A program made the translations under genes and the position numbers. A DNA stretch of 64,000 bases from Acinetobacter equi (GTDB lineage Bacteria > Pseudomonadota > Gammaproteobacteria > Pseudomonadales > Moraxellaceae). Positions 25,825 to 34,584 of this stretch are shown here, in pieces; the first letter of the stretch is position 1, and every line of letters begins with the position of its first letter. The DNA lies in the NCBI RefSeq assembly GCF_001307195.1, contig NZ_CP012808.1, forward strand, positions 930,001 through 994,000. The letters are read 5' to 3'. The notes below the pieces were generated by a model. It was not told the DNA's origin. It did no database searches and worked only from the letters and a program-made list of their open reading frames with translations.

Positions 25825-26331
25825 ATGAAAGTACTATTTACTAGTGTGATGATTGCCGTTCTAGGATTTAGTCCAATGGCATTAAATGCACAAACACAAA
25901 ATGTAAATACAACTTCATCTAAGAAATCACAAGAAGCAGAGCAAGAGCTGATTGGTTTATTTTTTGCTGCGGCAAAAATAGGAAATGATGAAGTTATCCG
26001 CGAATTTATTAAATACGGTTTTCCAGTAAACGTTAAAAATGCATCTGGATTTACCCCATTAATGATGGCTGCATATTATGGTCATCAAAATGTTGTAACA
26101 ACCTTATTAGATAATGGTGCTGATCGTTGTATCCGAGATAACAAAGGTAATACTGCCTTAATGGGTGCAATTTTTAAATTAGAGTGGTCTATTGCAAAGC
26201 AACTACGTAAAGTTGATTGTGATATTGATGCGCAAAAAACTGGTCAAAAAACCACTGAAGAGTTTGCCAAGGTTATTGGTCAAGATGAAAAATTCAAGAA
26301 AATGGTTGCTGAATACTCATCAAATAAGTAA
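25825..26331 (+). CDS. Periplasmic ankyrin-repeat protein, AnkB-like
   Basis: 168 aa from ATG 25825 (GGAG upstream), with signal peptide MKVLFTSVMIAVLGFSPMALNA. Three ankyrin repeats follow: LFFAAAKIGNDEVIREFIKYG, then GFTPLMMAAYYGHQNVVTTL, and GNTALMGAIFKLEWSIAKQL. P. aeruginosa AnkB, a periplasmic ankyrin protein encoded just after katB, is needed for full catalase activity. The same order and the same compartment here suggest an equivalent role, which is inference from context. Confidence 0.85.
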   Translation: MKVLFTSVMIAVLGFSPMALNAQTQNVNTTSSKKSQEAEQELIGLFFAAAKIGNDEVIREFIKYGFPVNVKNASGFTPLMMAAYYGHQNVVTTLLDNGADRCIRDNKGNTALMGAIFKLEWSIAKQLRKVDCDIDAQKTGQKTTEEFAKVIGQDEKFKKMVAEYSSNK

Positions 26332-26342
26332 GAACACAAATG

Positions 26343-26372
26343 AATGGTTTATCTGATAAAAGATGAACCATT
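26343..26372 (+). terminator. Possible terminator after the ankyrin gene
   Basis: AATGGTT / AACCATT with an inner ATCT/AGAT pair; only a weak T-rich tail (TTAATTGATTTT). Confidence 0.5.
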
Positions 26373-26464
26373 TAATTGATTTTAGGTGTCATACCATGAA
26401 AGCATAGGTGAACACTCAAAAATATGCTTTAATGCAAAGAGTTGTTAAAAAAACCGAAAACAAT

Positions 26465-27670
26465 ATGTCTTCAATTATTCAGTCTTTACTTGATACAGAC
26501 CTGTATAAATTTACAATGCTACAGGTGGTATTACACAAATTTCCGCAGACGCACAGTGTTTATCATTTTCGGTGTCGTAATTTAGATGATACGGTTTATC
26601 CTCTCACAGAGATTTTAGATGAACTTAATGAGCAACTCGATTTGCTCTGCGAATTAAAATTTAAAGAAGATGAATTACAATATTTACGTAGCTTACGTTT
26701 TATAAAAAGTGATTTTGTAGATTATTTAGAACTCTTCCAATTGAAACGTCGTTTTATTAAAGCTGGTATTGATGAGCAAGGTCGTCTAGATATTTGGGTT
26801 GAAGGTCCAATGGTTCAGGCGATGATGTTTGAAATCTTTGTACTTGCAATTGTGAATGAGCTATATTTCAAACGTATTCGCACACCTGAAGTTTTAGCTG
26901 AAGGGCGACATCGACTTGCTGAAAAAATTAAATTAGTTCAAAAATATGAACAACAACAAAATCCAAATGATCCACCATTTTTAGTATCAGATTTTGGAAC
27001 ACGTCGTCGTTATAGTTTTGAATGGCAAAAAAATGTTGTAGAAACTTTCCACAAAGCTGTTCCAAATATTTTTAGAGGAACTAGTAATGTATTATTGGCG
27101 AAAGAATTAGGAATTACGCCAATAGGAACGATGGCTCATGAGTTTTTACAAGCATTCCAAGCTTTAGATGTACGTTTACGTAATTTCCAAAAATCTGCAT
27201 TAGAAACTTGGGTACAAGAATATCGTGGTGATTTAGGTATTGCTTTGACCGATGTTGTTGGTATGGATGCATTCTTGCGTGATTTTGACTTATATTTTGC
27301 AAAGTTATTTGATGGATTACGCCATGATAGTGGAGATCCATATGAATGGGGTGATAAAGCCTATGAACATTATAAAAATTTAAAAATTGATAGCAAAACG
27401 AAAATGCTGACCTTTAGTGATGGTCTTAATATTGAAAAAGCATGGGCTTTACATCAATATTTTAAAGATCGTTTCCAAGTTAGCTTTGGTATTGGAACGA
27501 ATTTAACCAATGATATGGGGCAAACTGCGCTTAATATTGTTTTAAAGTTGGTTGAATGTAATGGTCAATCTGTTGCAAAAATTTCAGATAGTCCAGGGAA
27601 AACCATGACTGATAATGATACTTTCTTGGCTTATTTAAAACAGGTTTTTGAAATTACAGAAACTGCATAA
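26465..27670 (+). CDS. pncB: Nicotinate phosphoribosyltransferase
   Basis: 401 aa from ATG 26465. It makes nicotinate mononucleotide from nicotinate and PRPP in NAD salvage. It opens [19 protein letters not shown], has [35 protein letters not shown] (the region of the phosphorylated histidine), GLRHDSGDP and a GIGTNLTND phosphate loop. GTG 26408 or ATG 26432 would lengthen it by residues absent in PncB. With PncA it completes nicotinamide recycling. Confidence 0.95.
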   Translation: MSSIIQSLLDTDLYKFTMLQVVLHKFPQTHSVYHFRCRNLDDTVYPLTEILDELNEQLDLLCELKFKEDELQYLRSLRFIKSDFVDYLELFQLKRRFIKAGIDEQGRLDIWVEGPMVQAMMFEIFVLAIVNELYFKRIRTPEVLAEGRHRLAEKIKLVQKYEQQQNPNDPPFLVSDFGTRRRYSFEWQKNVVETFHKAVPNIFRGTSNVLLAKELGITPIGTMAHEFLQAFQALDVRLRNFQKSALETWVQEYRGDLGIALTDVVGMDAFLRDFDLYFAKLFDGLRHDSGDPYEWGDKAYEHYKNLKIDSKTKMLTFSDGLNIEKAWALHQYFKDRFQVSFGIGTNLTNDMGQTALNIVLKLVECNGQSVAKISDSPGKTMTDNDTFLAYLKQVFEITETA

Positions 27671-27686
27671 GTTATTAATGAATAAT

Positions 27687-27715
27687 AAAAGCCGAATAAT
27701 ATAAATTCGGCTTTT
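27687..27715 (+). terminator. Terminator of pncB
   Basis: AAAAGCCGAAT / ATTCGGCTTTT with T-run. Confidence 0.92.
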
Positions 27716-27839
27716 TTTGTGGCATAAAACTATTTTTATATCTCTTATTTTGCTAAAGGATTCGTTTTAAAGCAGGATTAGTAAAATATAACTATGATAA
27801 TATCAGTCTTAACTGATCTAAATATAATATGACAAGAAG

Positions 27840-28682
27840 ATGACTGTTCCTGCATTTAACTTCGGATTATTGATAGAAGCTGAAGAGCTTGTACCACATC
27901 TAGGCAATGACAAATTACGTATTGTTGATTTAAGTCGTCGTTCAGTTTATGAACAATTACATATTCCACATGCAATTCATGTTCAACCGAAACTACTTGT
28001 TAGACAAGAGGAAAATGCTTCTGGTTTTTTGCCTGATGAAGAAGGTTTAGAACAGCTCATTCGTTATTTAAATATTTCATCTGAGCATCATGTTGTTGTT
28101 TATGATGATGAAGGTGGGGCATGGGCAGGACGTTTAATTTGGAATTTACATTGTCTTGGTTTTAAAAATACCAGTCTTTTAAATGGTGGTATTCATGCAT
28201 GGTTAGGTGCAGGTTTATCGACATCATCTGATATTGAAAAGATTGAACCTGTAGAAAATCTATTTCAAATCCAATTTGATTTTAGCCATAGAGTTGAATA
28301 TAGCGCTTTACTAGAAAAGGTGAATAATCAAGAGATTCAAGTCTGGGATTGTCGAACTGAAGAAGAATATACAGGGCAGCGTTTAGCAGCGAGAAGAGGC
28401 GGACATATTCCAAATGCACGACATTTTGAATGGAGTACTGCCCTTAATCGTCAAAATCATTTAAAATTGCATCCTTTGGAACGTACTCAGCAACGTTTGG
28501 AACAACTTGGTTTTGATTTAAGCCAACCTGTTGTGGTGTATTGTCAATCACATCATAGATCGGGTTTGGCCTATATATTAGGACGTTTATTGGGTTGGGA
28601 AATTCAAGCGTATGATGGTGCGTGGAGTGAATGGGGCAATCGCCTCGATAGTCCTATCATTACAGGGGAGCTGCCATCTTGA
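27840..28682 (+). CDS. Two-domain rhodanese (sulfurtransferase)
   Basis: 280-aa thiosulfate/3-mercaptopyruvate-type sulfurtransferase. Two rhodanese folds are present (about 1-135 and 150-280); only the second has the catalytic cysteine, C235 in [10 protein letters not shown]. That active-site loop, CQSHHR, does not fit the CRKGVT (rhodanese) or CG[ST]GVT (mercaptopyruvate) consensus, so the substrate is open. The stop overlaps the psd start (TTGA), so the two are translationally linked. Confidence 0.88.
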   Translation: MTVPAFNFGLLIEAEELVPHLGNDKLRIVDLSRRSVYEQLHIPHAIHVQPKLLVRQEENASGFLPDEEGLEQLIRYLNISSEHHVVVYDDEGGAWAGRLIWNLHCLGFKNTSLLNGGIHAWLGAGLSTSSDIEKIEPVENLFQIQFDFSHRVEYSALLEKVNNQEIQVWDCRTEEEYTGQRLAARRGGHIPNARHFEWSTALNRQNHLKLHPLERTQQRLEQLGFDLSQPVVVYCQSHHRSGLAYILGRLLGWEIQAYDGAWSEWGNRLDSPIITGELPS

Positions 28683-29530
28683 GCATTGCATCACATTTAA
28701 AAAAACAGATTTTTATTAAAGCTCAAAATATTGTGCCACAACATCAATTGTCACGTGTCGTGGGAAAACTTGCAGCGAGTGAAAATCCGATCGTAAAAAA
28801 TGTGGTTATTTCTGCGTTTAAAGCACAATATGGCATTGATATGTCAATTGCTGAGCAAGGCAATGCATTAAAATTTAAATCATTTAATGAGTTTTTTACA
28901 CGTTCATTAAAAGATGGTGTTCGTGAAATTGATACGAATCCGAAAAGTATTGTTTCCCCTGCTGATGGTGCAATTTCTCAAATTGGTCAAATTGAAGATG
29001 GTGAAGTTTTTCAAGCCAAAGGTCAAAGTTTTACAGTAGATAATTTGATTGCAGATCCACAATTGGCTGCACCATTTAAAAATGGTCAATTTGCAACTGT
29101 GTATTTATCTCCGAAAGATTATCATCGTGTGCATATGCCATTTTCGGGTACTTTAACTGAAACATTGTATGTACCCGGTGAGCTTTTTTCAGTGAATCAA
29201 ACAACTGCTGAAAATATTCCTGGTTTATTTGCACGTAATGAACGTATGGTTTGTCTATTTGATACAGAAATTGGACGAATGGCAGTTGTTCTTGTTGGTG
29301 CGATGATTGTGGCAGGAATTGAAACAGTCGCAACTGGTAAAGTAAAACCAACAGGGCGCTTGGAAGTTGAACAGCATAATTTATATCTAGAAAAAGGTGC
29401 TGAATTAGGTCGTTTTTATTTAGGTTCTACAGCTGTCGTTTTATTTGAAGAAAATAAAATGCAGTGGGATGAAGCATTTAAAGCAACATCTGCTGTGGAA
29501 ATGGGTAAAGCTTTAGGTCATCTTCTCTAA
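28679..29530 (+). CDS. psd: Phosphatidylserine decarboxylase proenzyme
   Basis: 283-aa inner-membrane-associated enzyme that makes phosphatidylethanolamine. Self-cleavage at LGST (S250) would yield beta and alpha chains with the pyruvoyl cofactor. The other conserved blocks are [23 protein letters not shown] and the [16 protein letters not shown] approach. The start is TTG 28679 overlapping the rhodanese stop, with GGGGAG upstream; no in-frame ATG lies before conserved sequence. A strong hairpin follows. Confidence 0.95.
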   Translation: MSIASHLKKQIFIKAQNIVPQHQLSRVVGKLAASENPIVKNVVISAFKAQYGIDMSIAEQGNALKFKSFNEFFTRSLKDGVREIDTNPKSIVSPADGAISQIGQIEDGEVFQAKGQSFTVDNLIADPQLAAPFKNGQFATVYLSPKDYHRVHMPFSGTLTETLYVPGELFSVNQTTAENIPGLFARNERMVCLFDTEIGRMAVVLVGAMIVAGIETVATGKVKPTGRLEVEQHNLYLEKGAELGRFYLGSTAVVLFEENKMQWDEAFKATSAVEMGKALGHLL

Positions 29531-29551
29531 AAAATAATAGCTATTTATATG

Positions 29552-29577
29552 AAAAAAGCACCTTAAGGTGCTTTTTT
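29552..29577. terminator. Bidirectional terminator (psd / phoR)
   Basis: AAAAAAGCACCTT directly abuts AAGGTGCTTTTTT. The hairpin reaches into the phoR stop codon. Confidence 0.9.
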
Positions 29578-30943
29578 AATTTTGGGATGCAATGTCGTAC
29601 AGACGATCTTTCGGGAAAACAGCTTTAAATGTAGAACCCTGATTTTCTTTAGATTCGACTTCTAAATGGGCATTGTGTTGCATGAGAACATGTTTCACAA
29701 TTGCAAGCCCTAAACCAGTACCGCCTGTTTGTCGGCTACGTGCACTATCTACACGATAAAAACGTTCTGTTAAGCGAGGTAAGTGTTTGGTGTTAATTCC
29801 AATGCCTGTATCTTCAACGGTAAAGTAGCCATAATTGCCATCATCATGCCAGCCGATAGTAATTGTTCCACCTTTGGGTGTGTATTTTATGGCATTAGTA
29901 ATGAGATTACTAAAGGCACTAGCAAGTTCCATATCAGAACCAATTAAATCGCAATGGCTATCAATATCTAAATTTAATGTATGCCCATAATCTACATTGT
30001 AGGCTTGAGCATCATCAAATAATTGATTCATTAAACTAGGCATTTCAATGATTTGATTTTTTGCAATACTTTTTTCATTTTCTAAACGAGATAGCAAAAG
30101 TAAGTCATTGACTAAGGCATTCATTCGACGTGTTTGAGATTGCATTTGATCAAATGCTCGTTTCCACCGAGGATTGATATCTTCTTGATCTGTAAATGTT
30201 TCAATATAACCACTTAATACAGTCAGTGGCGTACGTAATTCATGTGAAATATTATCGACAAAGTCTTTGCGCATTTGTTCAAGAACATGCATCCGTGTTA
30301 CATCATGAGCAACCAATAAACGGCTTTCGCCACCAAAACATGTCATTTTGATTTGGACATAATGCTCATCAGATGTTGATGATTTAATTTTTAAACCATC
30401 TGGAAATTGATCGAGATGGTTAAAATATTCAATGAATGTGGGTTGGCGTAAAATGGTTAAAATGTTACGTCCACGATCCTGAGTTTGAATTCCTAATAAG
30501 CGTTCAGCAGCAAGGTTCCACCATTCAATTTGATGATCATCATCAATAAGTACAACAGCTTCATCCAAGGCAACAAGTGATGATTGTGCACGATCAATGA
30601 GTTCAACCATTTCAGACTGAACAATACGTTCTTGGCGTTGTGAACGATATACATTAAATAGTAATGCACCCCAAATACCATTTAAATTTGGAGGAACATC
30701 ATAAGGACGGTTTGAAATCCAATCGTTTACTAAATATAAAGAACGAAGTTGTAAGACAAAAAAGGTTGCAAATGCAATGAATAAACATATGCCGAGATAA
30801 CCCACTCCAAAACCAATTAATGTTGCAATGATAATAAATAATGCAAGTAATTTAAGATCTTGTTTTGCAAAGTCCCAAAGACTGCTATAACGTGTTTTTT
30901 TATGCTCACGTGCAATATCTGGTGTTGGATAGGGTTCGTACAT
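29576..30943 (-). CDS. phoR: Phosphate regulon sensor histidine kinase PhoR
   Basis: 455-aa inner-membrane kinase. Two N-terminal transmembrane segments (about 32-70) are followed by a charged linker, a PAS domain (120-215, LDEAVVLIDDDHQIEWWN), HisKA with H234 in NISHELRTPL and HATPase_c with NLITNAIKYTPKGG and GIGINTKHLPRLTERFYRVD. It phosphorylates PhoB under phosphate starvation, in concert with the Pst transporter. The gap of 9 bp after phoB shows one operon. Confidence 0.95.
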   Translation of the reverse strand: MYEPYPTPDIAREHKKTRYSSLWDFAKQDLKLLALFIIIATLIGFGVGYLGICLFIAFATFFVLQLRSLYLVNDWISNRPYDVPPNLNGIWGALLFNVYRSQRQERIVQSEMVELIDRAQSSLVALDEAVVLIDDDHQIEWWNLAAERLLGIQTQDRGRNILTILRQPTFIEYFNHLDQFPDGLKIKSSTSDEHYVQIKMTCFGGESRLLVAHDVTRMHVLEQMRKDFVDNISHELRTPLTVLSGYIETFTDQEDINPRWKRAFDQMQSQTRRMNALVNDLLLLSRLENEKSIAKNQIIEMPSLMNQLFDDAQAYNVDYGHTLNLDIDSHCDLIGSDMELASAFSNLITNAIKYTPKGGTITIGWHDDGNYGYFTVEDTGIGINTKHLPRLTERFYRVDSARSRQTGGTGLGLAIVKHVLMQHNAHLEVESKENQGSTFKAVFPKDRLYDIASQN

Positions 30944-30952
30944 AAAAAAGAT

Positions 30953-31663
30953 TTAACCTAGTGCAACATCTGCTCGAGTAGAAAAACGATAGCCTGTACC
31001 TCGTACCGTTTGAACATAGCGGTCAGCACCAAATGGTTCTAGTACTTTACGAAGGCGTCGAATATGAACATCAATTGTACGATCTTCAATATACACATTA
31101 CCACCCCATACTTGGTCAAGTAATTGGGCACGTGTATAAGCACGTTCTGGATGTGTCATAAAGAAAGCAAGTAAACGATATTCTGTTGGTCCCATTTCTA
31201 ATATATTTGGACCGAAACTGACGCGTTGACTTACTGGATCTAGGATTAGACCATTCGCATCAATTGATTTTTCGCCACTGAGTGCATTTGAACGACGAAG
31301 TACCGCTTTAATACGTGAAACTAATTCACGTGTTGAAAATGGTTTAGTCATGTAATCATCGGCACCCGCATCGAGTCCTTGAACTTTATGATCTTCTTCG
31401 CCACGTGCTGTAAGCATAATGACAGGAATTTCAGCTAAAGTTTCATCACGTTTGAGGCGACGACATAAGTCTACACCGCTTACGCCTCCTGGCATCATCC
31501 AATCTAAAAGAATAAGAGCAGGTCGTTGATCGACAATCATTTGATGTGCTTGTCTTGCATCTTCAGCTTGTAAGCAATGAAAGCCCGCCATATCGAGTGA
31601 GGTATGGATCATTTCCCGAATTGGGAGTTCGTCATCGACGATTAATATATAGTCATCTTTCAC
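30953..31663 (-). CDS. phoB: Phosphate regulon response regulator PhoB
   Basis: 236-aa OmpR-type regulator. The receiver has D54 ([11 protein letters not shown]), DD10-11, and K in MTKPFS. The C-terminal winged helix ends in [35 protein letters not shown]. It binds Pho boxes, and one such box lies 43 bp upstream of its own start, consistent with autoregulation. First gene of phoB-phoR. Confidence 0.96.
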   Translation of the reverse strand: MKDDYILIVDDELPIREMIHTSLDMAGFHCLQAEDARQAHQMIVDQRPALILLDWMMPGGVSGVDLCRRLKRDETLAEIPVIMLTARGEEDHKVQGLDAGADDYMTKPFSTRELVSRIKAVLRRSNALSGEKSIDANGLILDPVSQRVSFGPNILEMGPTEYRLLAFFMTHPERAYTRAQLLDQVWGGNVYIEDRTIDVHIRRLRKVLEPFGADRYVQTVRGTGYRFSTRADVALG

Positions 31664-32003
31664 AACGCAATCCCCTATATTGTTAACGGTGAGCCGTTTA
31701 TATTTATGACAGGCTTATTACAAAGATTTATTATGACAATATCATTGCAAAAGGTACATAATTCTAAAAAATTGCAAAAAATTGTGACAAATGGAAGAAA
31801 CAGAGAGAAATGAATAAATTTAAATAGATACTGTTATAGTGATTAAATTAAAAAAAACGATAATTTTATATTATAAATATTTCAAATTAAGATCTGATTA
31901 ATATGTTAATTATCAAGAAATATAGACATTGATTGTAGGGACAAACTAAGCATGTAAAATGCTAACGTAATGTGATGTTCATCGTTTATATTAAGGATAA
32001 ATA
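31664..32003. other. 340-bp divergent regulatory region, phoB / SDR
   Basis: Non-coding. It contains the Pho box at 31706-31723 near phoB and a short hairpin AGCAT-GTAAA-ATGCT (31949-31963) about 40 bp before the SDR start. The remainder is AT-rich without recognisable sites. Confidence 0.55.
31706..31723 (-). promoter_or_regulatory. Pho box upstream of phoB
   Basis: On the minus strand TTGTAAT-AAGC-CTGTCAT, two 7-bp half sites with the 11-bp period of PhoB sites (consensus CTGTCAT). AT-rich spacer AAAT follows the second half. Confidence 0.75.
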
Positions 32004-32837
32004 ATGAAAAGCTTTAAACATAAAGTTGCTGCAATTACAGGTGCAGGTTCAGGTATCGGTCAGCAATTGGCTGTTCTTTTAGCAAAGGAAGGGTGCCATT
32101 TATCTTTAAGTGATGTGAATGAAAAAGGACTGATTGAAACTTTAAAATTACTTAAAGAAAGTAACGTTCGGGTAACGATTCAAAAGGTTAATGTTGCTCA
32201 ATTAGATGAGGTTAAACAATGGGCACAGCAAACCGTGCAAGACCATGGTTTTGTGAATATTATTTTTAATAATGCTGGGGTTGCATTGGCATCTACGGTT
32301 GAAGGTGCAAGTTATGAAGAATTAGAGTGGATTGTAAATATTAACTTCTGGGGTGTTGTTCATGGCACAAAAGAATTTTTACCTCTGATTAAGCAAACAG
32401 GTGATGGTCATATTATTAATATTTCTAGTTTATTTGGCTTAACAGCTCAACCTACTCAATCTGCTTATAACGCAACTAAATTTGCTGTACGTGGTTTTAC
32501 TGAATCATTACGTCAAGAATTGGATTTAGAAAATTGTGGTGTTAGTGCTTTATGCGTACATCCTGGTGGAATTCGTACTAATATTGCAAATTCTGCACGT
32601 TCTAATGATAGTTTGGTAACGTTAGGCATGAATCATAAACAATCAACACAATCATTTAATAAATTATTACGCTGTCCACCAGAAACAGCAGCACGGCAAA
32701 TTCTTCAGGCTATTCAAAAAAATAAACGCCGTTTATTAATTGGTCATGATGCAAAAGTACTGGATTTAATACAACGTATTTTACCCGCTAGCTATCAAAA
32801 GATTATTGAGTTCGCAGTACGCACAGGAAAAAAATAA
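32004..32837 (+). CDS. Short-chain dehydrogenase/reductase
   Basis: 277-aa NAD(P)-dependent oxidoreductase of the classical SDR family. The cofactor loop is TGAGSGIG (12-19), NNAG follows near residue 89, and the catalytic residues are S141/S142, Y155 and K159 in SAYNATK. The C-terminal extension after about 235 (RRLLIGHDAKVLDLIQRILPASYQKII) is typical of membrane-associated or lipid-acting SDRs and is common in Acinetobacter. The substrate is unknown. AAGGAT precedes the start. Confidence 0.9.
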   Translation: MKSFKHKVAAITGAGSGIGQQLAVLLAKEGCHLSLSDVNEKGLIETLKLLKESNVRVTIQKVNVAQLDEVKQWAQQTVQDHGFVNIIFNNAGVALASTVEGASYEELEWIVNINFWGVVHGTKEFLPLIKQTGDGHIINISSLFGLTAQPTQSAYNATKFAVRGFTESLRQELDLENCGVSALCVHPGGIRTNIANSARSNDSLVTLGMNHKQSTQSFNKLLRCPPETAARQILQAIQKNKRRLLIGHDAKVLDLIQRILPASYQKIIEFAVRTGKK

Positions 32838-32871
32838 AACGCTTATTTAATTGTTAAGGAATGAATCAAAG

Positions 32872-32895
32872 TCTCTCCCTAGATAAAGGGAGAGA
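32872..32895. other. Hairpin between SDR and monooxygenase genes
   Basis: TCTCTCCCT / AGGGAGAGA with a 6-base loop between convergent genes. No good T-run lies on either strand, so terminator activity is uncertain. Confidence 0.5.
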
Positions 32896-32928
32896 AAAAT
32901 AAAAGAGAATTACTTTTTAGCTTTATGT

Positions 32929-34302
32929 TTATGAGGCTTCTGCAATTCGTTGCTTAGCAATCACATATTGGTTTTCTGGACGGTTTAACCCTAAATTTTC
33001 ACGTAAGGTTTTTCCTTCATATGCGGTACGGAATAAACCGCGACGTTGGAGTTCAGGCACAATCAATTCAACAAAGTCATTTAGACCAGCAGGTGTGGAT
33101 GGAGGTAAAACATTAAACCCATCGGCTGCTTCATTTTCAAACCAAACTTGTAGTTGATCTACGACTTGTTCAGGTGTACCAATAAGTGTCCAATGCCCTC
33201 GTGCAGAAGCAATAAATTCATAGAGCTGGCGAATGGTAAAATGATGCTTTCTTGCGATATCAATCATCATTTGTTGGCGACTAGAAAAATTAATTTGATT
33301 ATCTTGAAGCTGAGGAAAAGGAGCATCTAGGTCATAAGTTGATAAATCAATTTCACCAGATAAACCTGAAAGTAAGCCTAAGCCAACATCTGGATGAATT
33401 AAACTATTGAGTAAAGCATATTTTTCTTTAGCTTCTTCTTCTGTTTTTGCGACGAATACAGAAACTCCAGGCATAATTTTTAAATCATCTGCATGGCGAC
33501 CATATTTAACTAAACGTGTTTTTACATCTTTATAAAAGGCTTGAGCATCTTCTAAATTTTGTTGAGCTGTAAAAATGACTTCAGCATATTTTGCAGCAAG
33601 CTCACGACCATCTTCAGATTGTCCTGCTTGCACAATGACAGGATAACCTTGAGGTGGGCGAGGGACATTTAAAGAACCTTGAACATTGAAAAATTTTCCA
33701 TGATGTAAAGGCTCATGGTTTTTACTTAAATCGTAGAATTGACCTGATGTTTTATCATAAGTAAAAGCATCATCTTCCCATGAATCCCATAATTTTTGTA
33801 CGACTTCAATAAATTCATCAGCACGTTCATAACGTAATTTGGGGTCAGGATGTGGTTGATTACCAAAATTACGAGCCGTACTTGATGCAATAGTCGTCAC
33901 AACATTCCATGCCGAACGACCTTTGCTAATATGATCTAATGAAGCATATTTACGTGCCAAAATATATGGATCTTCATATGTCGTTGATGCTGTAGCAATA
34001 AACCCAATGTGCTGTGTCACTGCTGAAATTGCTGCAAATAAAGTTACAGGTTCAAAGCCTGCAACTTTGTCACTATAACCAATACCTGTGGTATTTTTAC
34101 TTGAACCATGGCTCCAGTTCACAGATAGACCATCTGCAAGGAAATAGGCATCGAATAAGCCTTTTTCTGCTGTTTTGGCTAATTCAATAGCGTAGTCGAT
34201 ACTTAAGTGATCTTGTGGGCGTGATTCAGGATGTCGCCAGCCTGCAATGTGTTGCGATGTTGTTGGAATAAAAGCCCCAAGTTTAATTTGACGTTTTGAC
34301 AT
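32929..34302 (-). CDS. FMN-dependent monooxygenase, NtaA/SnaA/DszA family
   Basis: 457-aa flavin-dependent TIM-barrel monooxygenase of the nitrilotriacetate/desulfurisation family (two-component type, needing a separate flavin reductase). Typical blocks are IKLGAFIPTTSQHIAGWRHP, ARKYASLDHISKGRSAWNVVT and SLNVPRPPQGYPVIVQAGQS. Family members attack organosulfur or aminocarboxylate compounds, and in this family genomic links to sulfonate/sulfur scavenging are frequent. No transporter or reductase adjoins it, so the substrate is unknown. Confidence 0.9.
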   Translation of the reverse strand: MSKRQIKLGAFIPTTSQHIAGWRHPESRPQDHLSIDYAIELAKTAEKGLFDAYFLADGLSVNWSHGSSKNTTGIGYSDKVAGFEPVTLFAAISAVTQHIGFIATASTTYEDPYILARKYASLDHISKGRSAWNVVTTIASSTARNFGNQPHPDPKLRYERADEFIEVVQKLWDSWEDDAFTYDKTSGQFYDLSKNHEPLHHGKFFNVQGSLNVPRPPQGYPVIVQAGQSEDGRELAAKYAEVIFTAQQNLEDAQAFYKDVKTRLVKYGRHADDLKIMPGVSVFVAKTEEEAKEKYALLNSLIHPDVGLGLLSGLSGEIDLSTYDLDAPFPQLQDNQINFSSRQQMMIDIARKHHFTIRQLYEFIASARGHWTLIGTPEQVVDQLQVWFENEAADGFNVLPPSTPAGLNDFVELIVPELQRRGLFRTAYEGKTLRENLGLNRPENQYVIAKQRIAEAS

Positions 34303-34584
34303 GTTAGAAATCCTTATTTTTTATATCGCTTTTGATTTTGAGTAGTTATAGCAATAAAAAAAATGAGAGAAAAATAAGATAAAAATAAAACCTTATAAGA
34401 ATTATGGGATTAGGATGAAATATAAATTTAAAAATCTTTTTGATGTAAAATGACATCACTATTTATAATTTTAGAGATAATATCTCTTTTAAATATTAAT
34501 TGTAAAAAAGTTATGTTGTAAATAAAAAGTGAATATATTTTACAGCATAAATAAAAAACCTAGTAAGAAAATCCTGAGAATTTT

